From positions 121,054-185,053 of the forward strand of contig CAVRMF010000027.1 in assembly GCA_963721905.1 (NCBI GenBank): a stretch of 64,000 nucleotides of DNA, in the 5' to 3' direction. The notes below the pieces were generated by a model. The model did not search any database, was not told where the DNA came from, and saw only the letters and a program-made list of their open reading frames with translations. The translations under genes and the position numbers were made by a program. This document shows, one piece after another, positions 34,549-42,999 of the stretch (position 1 is its first letter; each line of letters begins with the position of its first letter). Source of the stretch: Roseiarcus sp963721905. GTDB lineage: Bacteria; Pseudomonadota; Alphaproteobacteria; Rhizobiales; Beijerinckiaceae.

Positions 34549-35966
34549 GGCAGGATGCCCTTGAGCCGCAGCGCGGCGATGCGGTCGATCTCGGCCAGGG
34601 CTGCTGCGGCCTCGGCGCCGGGGTCGTTGTCGAGGCGCCGCTGGAAGCTCGCCAGAATGTCGGCTTTGCTCTTGCCCATGACCGCCATGATGAATGGGAA
34701 GCCGAAGCGGGCGAGGTAGGCCTCGTTGAGCGCGGTGAACTTTGCGAGCTCGTCGGGCGTGAGCCGGTCGAGTCCGGCGCTCGCCTGCTCTCCAGTCAAT
34801 TCCGCGGTCAGCGTCTTCGCCTGGGCGAGCTTTCCGGCGAGGTCGGGGTGGGCGAGAATGAGCGCCTTCTTCTGCTCTCGCGTTCCCCTCGCCGCCGCCG
34901 CGGCCAGCGCCTTTGCGAGGCCCCCGGCCGTGTCGGCCTCGCTCGTGAGGCCCGCGTCGTAAGCCGCCGCCGCGATCCAGGGCGAATGTTCGTAGACGCC
35001 GCCGAAGCGCTCGACGAACAGCGTGCGAGTGAGACGTGAAGGCGTCCAGCCGCCTTGCGGCGCGCGCCGGTGAATCCAATGGCGTGCGATATCGAGCCGG
35101 GTTGGCGTCCAGACGCGGTCATGGCTCAAGACGTAATCGATGAAGCGCGCCAGCGCGGCGGCCCGGCCGGGGCGGCCGACAAGGCGGCAGTGCAGCCCGA
35201 CCGAAAGCATCTTGGGCGCGACGTCGCCTTCGGCGTAGAGCGTGTCGAACGAGTCCCTGAGATAGGCGTAGAACTGGTCGCCGGAGTTGAAGCCCTGCGG
35301 CGTCGCAAACCGCATGTCGTTGGAATCGAGCGTGTAGGGTGTGATCAACTGCGGGCCGCGCGGGCCTTCGAGCCAGTAGGGCAGGTCGTCGGCATAGGAA
35401 TCGGCGCAATAGAGGAACCCGCCCTCCTCCATGCCGAGCCTGATGGTGTTGAGCGACGAGCGGCCCTGATAGAAGCCGAGCGGCCGCGCGCCGGCGACTT
35501 CGGTATGGATCCGCACCGCCTCGGCGATATGGCGCGCCTCGACCTCGGGCGGCGTATCGCGATAGTCGATCCACTTGTAACCGTGCGTGGCGATCTCCCA
35601 CCCGGCTTCGTTCATGGCGTCGACCGCCTCGACATTGCGCGCCATCGCCGTCGCGACTGCGTAAACCGTGACGGGTACGGAGCGCTCGGTGAACATGCGG
35701 TGGAGGCGCCAGAACCCGGCCCGGGAGCCGTATTCGTAAATCAACTCCATGTTCATGTGCCGCATGCCCGGCCATGGCGCGGCGCCGACGATTTCCGACA
35801 AGAACGCTTCGGAAGCCGCGTCGCCATGCAGGATGTTGTTTTCGCCGCCTTCCTCGTAATTGATGACGAACTGCACTGCGACGCGCGCCTTCATCGGCCA
35901 GTCGGCGAAGGGAGGCGTGCGGCCATAACCGACCATGTCGCGTGGATAGGTCTCGCCGCTCGTCAT
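34545..35966 (-). CDS. Fusion of PuuE allantoinase and UraD OHCU decarboxylase
   Basis: A 473-residue fusion of two uric-acid catabolic enzymes. Residues 1 to about 300 are a metal-independent allantoinase of the polysaccharide-deacetylase fold: MVGYGRTPPFADWP, VQFVINYEEGGENNILHGD, MNMELIYEYGSRAGFWRLH, GWEIATHGYKWIDY. Residues about 310-473 are 2-oxo-4-hydroxy-4-carboxy-5-ureidoimidazoline decarboxylase: LFVERFGGVYEHSPWIA, LAHPDLAGKLA and ARFGFPFIMAVMGKSKADIL. The order of domains is opposite to the reaction order (UraD first, allantoinase second). It is coupled to guaD downstream. Confidence 0.9.
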   Translation of the reverse strand: MTSGETYPRDMVGYGRTPPFADWPMKARVAVQFVINYEEGGENNILHGDAASEAFLSEIVGAAPWPGMRHMNMELIYEYGSRAGFWRLHRMFTERSVPVTVYAVATAMARNVEAVDAMNEAGWEIATHGYKWIDYRDTPPEVEARHIAEAVRIHTEVAGARPLGFYQGRSSLNTIRLGMEEGGFLYCADSYADDLPYWLEGPRGPQLITPYTLDSNDMRFATPQGFNSGDQFYAYLRDSFDTLYAEGDVAPKMLSVGLHCRLVGRPGRAAALARFIDYVLSHDRVWTPTRLDIARHWIHRRAPQGGWTPSRLTRTLFVERFGGVYEHSPWIAAAAYDAGLTSEADTAGGLAKALAAAAARGTREQKKALILAHPDLAGKLAQAKTLTAELTGEQASAGLDRLTPDELAKFTALNEAYLARFGFPFIMAVMGKSKADILASFQRRLDNDPGAEAAAALAEIDRIAALRLKGILP

Positions 35967-36079
35967 CCCTTGATCCCTCGCGCCCGTCGAAATTGAAGCT
36001 ACGACAGGATCCCGGTTTGCTCCAGTCCGGCAAATGCTTCAAAGAGACGCCACAGGCTTCGCCGGCTGACAAGACGCCC

Positions 36080-36877
36080 ATGACAGACATCGCCCTCCAC
36101 TTCGAACCGCCTTTCGCACGCATCGTCCTCAACCGGCCCGAGCGCCGCAATGCGATCTCGCGCGCGATGTGGCGCGCGCTGGCGGCGATCCGCGCGGCGA
36201 TCGAAGCTCGCGAGGATGTTCTCGTCGCCTTGGTCGAGGGCGCCGGCGGCGATTTCAGCGCCGGCGCCGACATCGCGGAATTCGATATGGCTTATCGCGA
36301 TGCAGCCGCCGCGCGCGATTACGGCGACGCCGTTCAGGACGGCCTTCAGTCGCTGATCGACCTCGACCGCCCGACGATCGCGGTGTTGCGGGGAAACGCG
36401 GTCGGCGGCGAACTCGGACTGGCGATGGCCTGTGATTTGCGCTTTTGCGCGGCCGACGCCTATCTCGCCGTAACGCCGGCGAAACTCGGCCTTGTATATG
36501 GTCACGCCGAGACGCGACGCCTCGTCGAACTGGTCGGGCCGGCGCGGGCGAAGGACCTTCTGTTCACCGGGCGGCGGATCGAGACCGAGGAGGCGCTGGC
36601 CATCGGACTAATCGACCGAAGGGTCGAGACCGCCCTAGGGGAAACGGTCCTGGGATATGCGCGCGGCCTTGCGGAACTCAGCCAGGCATCGATCCGCGGC
36701 GCCAAGCGCGCGGTGGACGGCATCTCCGCCGGCATGACCTACGAGACGCCCGCCTATCGGGCGCTCACGGAATCCGCGGCGCTGGGGCCGGATTTCGCCG
36801 AGGGACGCGCGGCCTTCGCTGAGAAGCGGCCGCCAAGATTCTCCTTTCGCGGCGCGACGGTCCCGCTGAAAGGATAG
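36080..36877 (+). CDS. Enoyl-CoA hydratase/isomerase family protein
   Basis: A 265-residue crotonase-fold enzyme. The oxyanion-hole segments are GGDFSAGADIAEFD and LRGNAVGGELGLAMACDLR, with the Glu of GGELG in the position of a catalytic Glu; TPAKLGLVYGHAETRRLV follows. In many Rhizobiales a protein like this sits just before rpsT, as here. Substrate unknown. ATG 36080 is set by family start; the gene is divergent from the puuE-uraD fusion. Confidence 0.85.
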   Translation: MTDIALHFEPPFARIVLNRPERRNAISRAMWRALAAIRAAIEAREDVLVALVEGAGGDFSAGADIAEFDMAYRDAAAARDYGDAVQDGLQSLIDLDRPTIAVLRGNAVGGELGLAMACDLRFCAADAYLAVTPAKLGLVYGHAETRRLVELVGPARAKDLLFTGRRIETEEALAIGLIDRRVETALGETVLGYARGLAELSQASIRGAKRAVDGISAGMTYETPAYRALTESAALGPDFAEGRAAFAEKRPPRFSFRGATVPLKG

Positions 36878-36932
36878 ACCATGTCGGCGCCGGTGGGGCT
36901 TTCGCTTCCGCGTGGAAATTGGCGACCGGTGG

Positions 36933-36961
36933 TTGACGGGTTCCGGCGGAAGGACTTATAA
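36933..36961 (+). promoter_or_regulatory. Sigma70-type promoter of rpsT
   Basis: TTGACG at 36933-36938 and TTATAA at 36956-36961 are separated by 17 bases and lie about 90 bases before the rpsT start. The GC-rich stretch after the -10 element is typical of stringently controlled ribosomal promoters, but that control is an inference. Confidence 0.6.
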
Positions 36962-37050
36962 GCCCGCCATCCAGGCTGGGCCGAAACCCGGCCTTATGTG
37001 TTTTTCAGGCGATTGCGTCGCTCGACGCCGCGCCCAAGGGAACCCCGTTT

Positions 37051-37317
37051 ATGGCCAATACGAAGTCGGCCCAGAAAGCCGCCCGCCAGACCATCCGACG
37101 CACCGCAGTCAACAAGTCGCGCCGCAGCGAGATGCGAACTTATGTGCGCAAGGTCGAGGAGGCGATCGCCTCCAAGGACCCCAAGGCCGCGGCGGAGGCG
37201 CTGAGCGAAGCCGAGCCGTGTCTCGCGCGCGCCGCGCAGAAGGGCATCGTTCACAAGAACGCGGCCTCACGCAAGATCTCGCGCTTGACCAAGCGCGTCA
37301 AAGCCCTGGCCGGCTGA
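37051..37317 (+). CDS. rpsT: 30S ribosomal protein S20
   Basis: An 88-residue basic ribosomal protein, beginning MANTKSAQKAARQTIRR and ending KISRLTKRVKALAG, typical of S20, which binds 16S rRNA early in 30S assembly. A good promoter lies upstream. In most relatives dnaA follows rpsT; here a DUF3297 gene follows instead, so gene order has been rearranged or dnaA lies elsewhere. Confidence 0.97.
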   Translation: MANTKSAQKAARQTIRRTAVNKSRRSEMRTYVRKVEEAIASKDPKAAAEALSEAEPCLARAAQKGIVHKNAASRKISRLTKRVKALAG

Positions 37318-37386
37318 ACCCGGGGCCCGTTCCTGAAGCAGTGGCGCGGGCCCGCCGCGAGGACCTCGCCGAGAGACCCCCGTCCG

Positions 37387-37656
37387 TTGACCAATTCTCC
37401 TCCCGATCAACTCTGCGTCGATCCAACGAGCGCGTTCTATGACGAGGCGGCGCTTGCCCGCGGGGTCGGCATTCGTTTCCGGGGCGTCAAGCGGCGTGAC
37501 GTCGAGGAATATTGCGTTAGCGAAAACTGGATCCGAGCGCCCGCCGGCAAGACCGGCGATCGCACGGGCGCCCCGCTCCTGATCAAAATGACCGGACCGG
37601 TCGAGGCTTACTTCCTGCCGCCGACCGCCGGCGGAACCGCTGCTGACGGAAACTGA
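37387..37656 (+). CDS. DUF3297 family protein
   Basis: A small 89-residue protein. Blocks LCVDPTSAFYDEAALARGVG, IRFRGVKRRDVEEYCVSENW and GPVEAYFLPP match the DUF3297 family, whose function is unknown. Start TTG at 37387 is used because homology begins at once; no ATG is available and the ribosome site is weak. No signal peptide or membrane segment. Confidence 0.75.
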   Translation: MTNSPPDQLCVDPTSAFYDEAALARGVGIRFRGVKRRDVEEYCVSENWIRAPAGKTGDRTGAPLLIKMTGPVEAYFLPPTAGGTAADGN

Positions 37657-37703
37657 CACTCGTCGCGCTTAAGGGTGTCCCGGGTCAACCCGGAGGCAAT
37701 CCC

Positions 37704-38070
37704 ATGTCCGATGTCAGTTTCATTCTCGTCTATGTCGACGATGTCGCCGCCAGTCAGACGTTCTACGCCTCGATACTGGGACGCGGCGCGATCGAAATCT
37801 TCGCCGACTTTCGCCATGCTTCCTGCCGCGCCCGGTCTGATGCTGGGTCTGTGGAAGCGGGACGGGGTCAAACCGCCGCCTGCCGACGCCAGCGGCGAGA
37901 TCGCCTTCACCGCGGCGAACGACGCCGAGGTCGACGCGCTATTCGCGGAGTGGCGCGCGCGGGGGGTCGCCATTGCCCAAGCCCCGATCACAATGGAGTT
38001 CGGCTACACGTTCGTCGCGCTCGATCCGGGCGGCAGGCGGCTTCGCGTTTTCGCCCCTACGGCGAATTGA
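37704..38070 (+). pseudogene. VOC/glyoxalase-family protein, frameshifted
   Basis: Starts MSDVSFILVYVDDVAASQTF and ends EFGYTFVALDPGGRRLRVFA, which together are a vicinal-oxygen-chelate (glyoxalase/bleomycin-resistance type) protein of about 121 residues. At 37794-37799 the DNA reads GAAATC; removing one A gives GAATC and joins the frames through IESSPTFAMLPAAPG, the usual family sequence. The substrate is unknown. It may be one intact gene with a sequence error rather than a true pseudogene. It is convergent with cysK. Confidence 0.75.
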
Positions 38071-38083
38071 GCGGCCAAAGCGG

Positions 38084-38107
38084 CAAGGCCGTTCTGCTCC
38101 GGCCTTG
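38084..38107. terminator. Bidirectional hairpin between VOC gene and cysK
   Basis: Perfect 8-base inverted repeat CAAGGCCG / CGGCCTTG with an 8-base loop in the 51-base gap between two convergent genes. It lacks a long T-run but its position favours a shared terminator. Confidence 0.6.
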
Positions 38108-38121
38108 TTGTCGCGCCCGGT

Positions 38122-39096
38122 CTAGAGCCCCTCGAACAGCGCGGTCGAGAGATAGCGCTCGGCGAACGAGGGAATGATGACGACGATCGTCTTGCCTGCA
38201 TTCTCCGGCCGACGGCCGACGTCGATCGCGGCCGCGACCGCGGCGCCGGACGAAATGCCAACGGGAATGCCCTCGATCCGCGCCACCAGCCGCGCCGTGT
38301 CGAACGCTGTCTGGTTGCCGACCGCGATGATCTCGTCGATCACGCTGCGGTCCAAAATCGCCGGCACGAAGCCCGCGCCAATTCCCTGGATCTTGTGCGG
38401 CCCCGGCGCGCCGCCGGAAAGAACGGGCAAGTCCTCCGGTTCGACCGCAACCATGCGCACGCTCGGCTTCCGGCCCTTCAGAACTTCGCCAACGCCGGTG
38501 ATCGTTCCTCCGGTCCCAACTCCCGACACGACGATATCGACTGCGCCGTGCGTGTCGTTCCAGATTTCCTCGGCGGTCGTGCGACGATGGATCTCAGGAT
38601 TGGCTGGGTTTTCGAACTGCTGCGGCATGACCGCTCCCGGCGTCGAGGCGATGATCTCGTTCGCCTTGGCGATCGCGCCCTTCATGCCTTGCGCGGCCGG
38701 CGTGAGAACCAGTTCCGCGCCCAGCAAGGCGAGCATCTTGCGCCGCTCGATGGACATCAATTCCGGCATGACGAGCATGAGCTTGTAGCCGCGAGCCGCC
38801 GCCACGAACGCGAGCGCAATGCCGGTATTGCCCGATGTCGGCTCGACCAGAATCCCCCGGCCCGGAGCAATCTTGCCCTGGGCCTCGAGAGCGTCGATCA
38901 TCGCGACGCCGATGCGGTCCTTGACGCTTCCGATCGGGTTGAAGAACTCGAGTTTTCCCAGAAGGCGCGCGAAGACGCCTTTTTCCTTGCCGATCCGATC
39001 CATGGCGACGAGCGGCGTGTCGCCGATCGTGTCCGTGATCGAGGCGTAAACTTTGCCTCGGCCTGGCGCTCGCTGTGCGCCCTCCGTCGTCGTCAT
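38122..39096 (-). CDS. cysK: Cysteine synthase A
   Basis: A 324-residue PLP enzyme making cysteine from O-acetylserine and sulfide. The PLP lysine is in FFNPIGSVKDRIGVAM, the substrate loop in PTSGNTGIALAFVAA, and the phosphate-binding glycines in VSGVGTGGTITGVGEVL. ATG 39096 is preceded by GGAGAAG and matches the family start. The open frame extends upstream into the Rrf2 regulator gene only because that gene carries a frameshift. A palindrome at 39180-39198 lies between the two genes. Confidence 0.94.
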   Translation of the reverse strand: MTTTEGAQRAPGRGKVYASITDTIGDTPLVAMDRIGKEKGVFARLLGKLEFFNPIGSVKDRIGVAMIDALEAQGKIAPGRGILVEPTSGNTGIALAFVAAARGYKLMLVMPELMSIERRKMLALLGAELVLTPAAQGMKGAIAKANEIIASTPGAVMPQQFENPANPEIHRRTTAEEIWNDTHGAVDIVVSGVGTGGTITGVGEVLKGRKPSVRMVAVEPEDLPVLSGGAPGPHKIQGIGAGFVPAILDRSVIDEIIAVGNQTAFDTARLVARIEGIPVGISSGAAVAAAIDVGRRPENAGKTIVVIIPSFAERYLSTALFEGL

Positions 39097-39179
39097 CGCA
39101 GGCTTCTCCAGAATGGCCGTCGGGCCGGCTTCGTCAGCACGGCCAGACGTTACCACTTTTCCCGGATCGCATCTATATA

Positions 39180-39198
39180 ACGCTGTAAATATCAGCGT
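39180..39198. promoter_or_regulatory. Palindrome between the Rrf2 gene and cysK
   Basis: ACGCTG-TAAATAT-CAGCGT: six-base arms around an AT-rich seven-base centre, overlapping the restored stop of the Rrf2 gene and about 85 bases upstream of cysK. Rrf2 regulators such as CymR control cysteine genes through palindromic sites, so this is a candidate operator. The same sequence could instead help end the upstream transcript. Confidence 0.45.
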
Positions 39199-39651
39199 CA
39201 GATAGCAAAATCCCCGGTGGACTTTTCGTCGTCGAGAACGTGAGCCTGCTCGGCCTGGTCGCACATGGCTTCGACCGTGATCGAAGTCGAGATTGGCGAG
39301 GAACGTCTCGCCGGCCTTGCGGACTGCGGGATCGATCACGCGCTCGAGCAGGAGCGAATTGGCTCCGAGATCGTCCGGATCCGCCGTGCTCAACGACATC
39401 GCGGTGCGCACGATTTCCCCGACAGTAATTCGCCGGCGCTCGCGCGCGAGCTCATAGCCTCCTCGCGGTCCGCGCACGCCCTTGAGAATCTTGGCGTGAA
39501 CGAGTCCCTGGAGCAAAGTCTCCAAGTGACGGGGGGGCAGTTTGTGGCGCGCCGCCAAGGCCTTCGCCGCAACAGGCGAAGACCGCGAATGCAGCGCGAC
39601 ATCGACAACGGCGGCGATGGCGAGAACGCTCCGTCGCGACAACAGGTTCAT
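39198..39651 (-). pseudogene. Rrf2-family transcriptional regulator, frameshifted
   Basis: Winged-helix regulator of about 150 residues: MNLLSRRSVLAIAAVVDVAL, ALAARHKLPPRHLETLLQGL, LKGVRGPRGGYELARERRR. No Cys cluster for an Fe-S centre is visible, so it is closer to CymR-like cysteine regulators than to IscR. At 39283-39287 the coding strand reads GACTTC; removing one T restores GACTC and gives the family-typical end ITVEAMCDQAEQAHVLDD with a TGA at 39198. As written the frame instead reads on into cysK, producing an apparent 536-residue fusion. A good GGAGG precedes ATG 39651, one base after the dut stop. Confidence 0.8.
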
Positions 39652-39652
39652 C

Positions 39653-40117
39653 TCATACCTCCTCGGATGAGCGCCCGGTGGAGCCAAATCCGCTTGAGCC
39701 TCGAGCGCTCGAAGTGAGCCGCGCGCTCGCAATCAGAGCCACGCGTTCCACGGAACAAACGACGAGTTGCGCTATTCGCGCGCCGCGCCGAACCGCAAAT
39801 GGCTTCTTTCCAAAATTGATCAGTATGACGCCGATTTCTCCACGATAATCTGCGTCGACCGTTCCTGGACTGTTGAGAACCGTTACTCCATCGTGGAAGG
39901 CCAGTCCCGAGCGGGGACGGATCTGCGCCTCAAAACCCTTAGGCAACTCAATCGCCAGCCCGGTCGGGATCAATGCCCGCTCGCCGGGACCGAGGACGAC
40001 CTCGGCGTCGACCGGCAATGCGGCCATGAGGTCCATCCCGGACGCATCTTCACTCCCATAGGACGGCAATTGCAAGCCCTCGGCATGGGGCATCTGATTG
40101 CAAACAATCGTGATCAT
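39653..40117 (-). CDS. dut: dUTP diphosphatase
   Basis: A 154-residue trimeric dUTPase hydrolysing dUTP to dUMP. Motifs in order: SGMDLMAALP, RPRSGLAFHDGVTVLNSPGT, VDADYRGEIGVILIN, and the P-loop-like C-terminus GSSGFGSTGR. ATG 40117 overlaps the coaBC stop by four bases. The coaBC-dut pairing is conserved widely in Bacteria. Confidence 0.95.
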   Translation of the reverse strand: MITIVCNQMPHAEGLQLPSYGSEDASGMDLMAALPVDAEVVLGPGERALIPTGLAIELPKGFEAQIRPRSGLAFHDGVTVLNSPGTVDADYRGEIGVILINFGKKPFAVRRGARIAQLVVCSVERVALIASARLTSSARGSSGFGSTGRSSEEV

Positions 40118-41364
40118 TGGCGTTTCGCCAGTTCGAGAGCGAGGCGACGCACAATTCTGTCGGCAACGTCCGCCTTGCTCATTGACGGCCACAACTCTGC
40201 CCCGTTGGCGCCAATGAGCTGGACTTGATTCGTTTCGCTCCCAAAGGTGAGCGCGCCCTTGGCCACGCTATTGGCGACGATTAAATCGCAGCCCTTGCGG
40301 TGTAATTTGGCCGTCGCGTTCGCGGTAAGGTTCTCGGTCTCGGCTGCAAATCCAATCACGACGGCGGGCCGTGAAGCTTTGTCATTACAGATTTCAGCGA
40401 GTATATCTGGGTTTTCTACAAGGTGGAGCGTCGGCGAACCCCACTCCCCTTTCTTGATCTTGGCGCCGGCTTGATTTTCGACCCGCCAGTCTGCAACCGC
40501 GGCTGCGCCGATAAAGGCGTCCGCGGGCAATGCCGCCTCGACTGCAGCCCGCATTTCCAACGCAGTTTCGACATGAATCACGGTCGCGCCGATCGGATCG
40601 GGCAACGAAACCGGCCCGGAAACGAGCGTCACCTTTGCACCAGCGCCAACGGCTGCTTGCGCAATTGCATGGCCCTGCCGGCCTGAAGACCGGTTGCCCA
40701 AGAACCGGACCGGGTCGATCGGCTCATATGTCGGGCCCGACGTGACGATAACATGCCGCCCGCTCAGGGGCCCCCGGCCGCCCGGGCGCCAATCATCGAG
40801 CGTTGCGCCAGCCGCGAGCGCCCGTTCGATCGCCTCGATGATCGCCGGAGGCTCCGCAAGCCGACCTGGACCGAATTCGCCGCAGGCCATCGGCCCGGCC
40901 TCAGGACCCAGGAACAGGACGCCATCGGCTTTCAGCCGCTCGATGTTGCGCTGTGTCGCCGGATGTTCCCACATCCTAACGTTCATCGCGGGAGCAACGA
41001 GGGCGCGTTTGTCGGTCGCCAGCAGCAAGGTGGTCGCCAGATCGTCGGCGAGGCCTCCGGCCATGCGGGCAAGAAGATTGGCCGTCGCCGGCGCGACCAC
41101 GACGAGATCGGCGGCGCGCGACAGTTCGATATGGCCGATCAGCAACTCGTCCGTCAGGCTGAAGAGGTCGTCGCGGACGGGCTCCCCGCTGAGCGTGGCG
41201 GCGGACAGGGGCGTGATGAAATGTTTCGCCGCCGCCGTCAGGACGACGCGCACGGTCGTCCCGCGATCGCGGAGCCGCCGGATCAGCTCCAGCGACTTAT
41301 ATGCCGCGATGCCTCCCCCGACGACGAGGAGAATACGAGCGCTGGACAGCGGTATGGCGGTCAT
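40114..41364 (-). CDS. coaBC: Bifunctional CoaBC (PPC synthetase/decarboxylase)
   Basis: A 416-residue coenzyme A biosynthesis enzyme. The N-terminal flavoprotein decarboxylase domain has GHIELSRAADLVVVAPATAN with the catalytic His, APAMNVRMWEHPA, and GPMACGEFGPGRLAEP with the catalytic Cys. The C-terminal ligase domain has VIVTSGPTYEPIDPVRFLGN and GFAAETENL. ATG 41364 matches the family; the longer frame is rejected. It is coupled to dut. Confidence 0.95.
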   Translation of the reverse strand: MTAIPLSSARILLVVGGGIAAYKSLELIRRLRDRGTTVRVVLTAAAKHFITPLSAATLSGEPVRDDLFSLTDELLIGHIELSRAADLVVVAPATANLLARMAGGLADDLATTLLLATDKRALVAPAMNVRMWEHPATQRNIERLKADGVLFLGPEAGPMACGEFGPGRLAEPPAIIEAIERALAAGATLDDWRPGGRGPLSGRHVIVTSGPTYEPIDPVRFLGNRSSGRQGHAIAQAAVGAGAKVTLVSGPVSLPDPIGATVIHVETALEMRAAVEAALPADAFIGAAAVADWRVENQAGAKIKKGEWGSPTLHLVENPDILAEICNDKASRPAVVIGFAAETENLTANATAKLHRKGCDLIVANSVAKGALTFGSETNQVQLIGANGAELWPSMSKADVADRIVRRLALELAKRQ

Positions 41365-41454
41365 GGGCCGAAGCCCACGCTGCGGAAGTCGATGGGTTTC
41401 GCGTTCACTTCGCCGGCCCCAACTGCGTTCCAAGCGCGATTGGCGCGGATATTT

Positions 41455-42999
41455 CTACCGACGCCATAGATAAAGGGCAATCAAGAAGAGGAGAAAAACG
41501 GCGCCCCACATGACGACGCGCTCCGCGCGCCTCCGATTGGCGGGAGAAAATTCCGCCTGGATCCGGGCGCTGGCGTCAAGCAGGTTGGCGAGCTCATCCA
41601 GACGGCGCGGCGCCTCCGCGAGGAATCCTGCGACCGAGGAAAGCTTTCGTGCGATGTCTTCGATGCGCTCCCGCGGTCCGAGGTTTTCCGCGATCCACGC
41701 GCCCACCACCGGCTCCGACGTCGACCACATGTTCAGATGTGGGTCGAGCTTTCGAGCGACGCCCTCGACGACCACCATCGTCTTTTGCAGCATCACCAGT
41801 TCGACCCGCGTCGTCATGTCGAACAGGGCGGTGATGTCAAAGAGCAGCGTCAGAAGCTTCGCCATCGAGATCTGATCGGCGGTGCGCGAATGGATCGGTT
41901 CGCCGATGGCCCTGATCGCTTGGGCGAAATCCTCCACCCGGTGTACGTGCGGGACGTAGCCGGCCTCGAAATGGACCTCGGCGACGCGCTGGTAGTCGCG
42001 GCGGATGAAGCCGAACAATATCTCGGCGAGGAACCGGCGCTCCTTGCGCCCCAGCCGCCCCATGATTCCGAAATCGACGGCGACGATGCGGCCATCCTCG
42101 TCGACGAAGAAATTTCCCTGATGCATGTCGGCGTGGAAAAACCCATCGCGCAACGCGTGTCGCAAGAAGCTCTGGATAAGCGCCCTCGCGAGCCCCCTCG
42201 GGTCGAAGCCCAGCGCAGCGAGGCGCTCGGGATCGGCGAGGGGCACGCCGTCGATCCATTCCATTGTCATCACTTGGCGCGTCGTGCGATCCCAATCGAC
42301 CGCCGGCGCGCGGATTTCGGGGTCCTCGCGCGAATTCTCGGCGTATTCCGAGGCGGCGGCGGCCTCGAGCCGGAAATCCATCTCCATCCGCACGGACCGC
42401 GCCAGCGTCTCGACGACCTGAACCGGGCGCAGGCGCCGAACTTCGGGCGAAGCGCGCTCCGCCAGCCGCGCGGCAAAGAACATGTCCGCCAGATCACGCG
42501 CTAAACGGCGCTCGACGCCTGCGCGCAGAACTTTCACCGCGACGGGCTTCTCGCCTTCCTCCGTCCTGACAGTGGCGCGGTGCACCTGGGCGATCGACGC
42601 GGCGGCGACCGGCTCACCGAAGCTTGCAAACAGGGTATCGATTTTCGCGCCGAACCCCGCCTCGATGATGCCGACGGCCACGTCTCGGCTCATCGGCGCG
42701 ACCCGGTCCTGCAGGCTCTCGAGTTCGATCGCGACTTTGGGTCCAACGATATCTGGCCGCGTCGACAGGAACTGCCCCAGCTTCACGTAGGAGGGGCCGA
42801 GCCGGTCGACTGCGCGGGAGAGACCGGAAAGCCCTTCAACATTGCGCTTGGCGATCAGATTGGCGAGCGCGAGCGGGAGGCGGGCGACCGGCGGGAGAAG
42901 CATCGGATCGACGCCGACGAAGGCTCCCTCGCGGGCGAAGACGAAACCGGCGCGCGCGAGCCTCAGGCTGTGGCCAAACGCGGCGAGAATCGACATCAA
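41455..42999 (-). CDS. ubiB: UbiB atypical kinase of ubiquinone biosynthesis
   Basis: A 514-residue ADCK/UbiB-family protein-kinase-like ATPase needed for ubiquinone synthesis. The KxGQ motif is in SYVKLGQFLSTRPDIVG, the Ala-rich loop in VAAASIAQVHRATV, the catalytic segment in FFHADMHQGNFFV, and the metal-binding DFG in VAVDFGIMGRLG. A membrane segment ends the protein (MWGAVFLLFLIALYLW). ubiE lies directly upstream (adjacent, no gap). Confidence 0.94.
   Translation of the reverse strand: MMSILAAFGHSLRLARAGFVFAREGAFVGVDPMLLPPVARLPLALANLIAKRNVEGLSGLSRAVDRLGPSYVKLGQFLSTRPDIVGPKVAIELESLQDRVAPMSRDVAVGIIEAGFGAKIDTLFASFGEPVAAASIAQVHRATVRTEEGEKPVAVKVLRAGVERRLARDLADMFFAARLAERASPEVRRLRPVQVVETLARSVRMEMDFRLEAAAASEYAENSREDPEIRAPAVDWDRTTRQVMTMEWIDGVPLADPERLAALGFDPRGLARALIQSFLRHALRDGFFHADMHQGNFFVDEDGRIVAVDFGIMGRLGRKERRFLAEILFGFIRRDYQRVAEVHFEAGYVPHVHRVEDFAQAIRAIGEPIHSRTADQISMAKLLTLLFDITALFDMTTRVELVMLQKTMVVVEGVARKLDPHLNMWSTSEPVVGAWIAENLGPRERIEDIARKLSSVAGFLAEAPRRLDELANLLDASARIQAEFSPANRRRAERVVMWGAVFLLFLIALYLWRR

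Noticed and set aside
38122..39732. Apparent 536-residue Rrf2-CysK fusion protein
   Set aside because: The fusion exists only because of a one-base frameshift in the Rrf2 gene. The family-typical regulator end and stop are found in the neighbouring frame, and cysK has its own ATG with a ribosome site.
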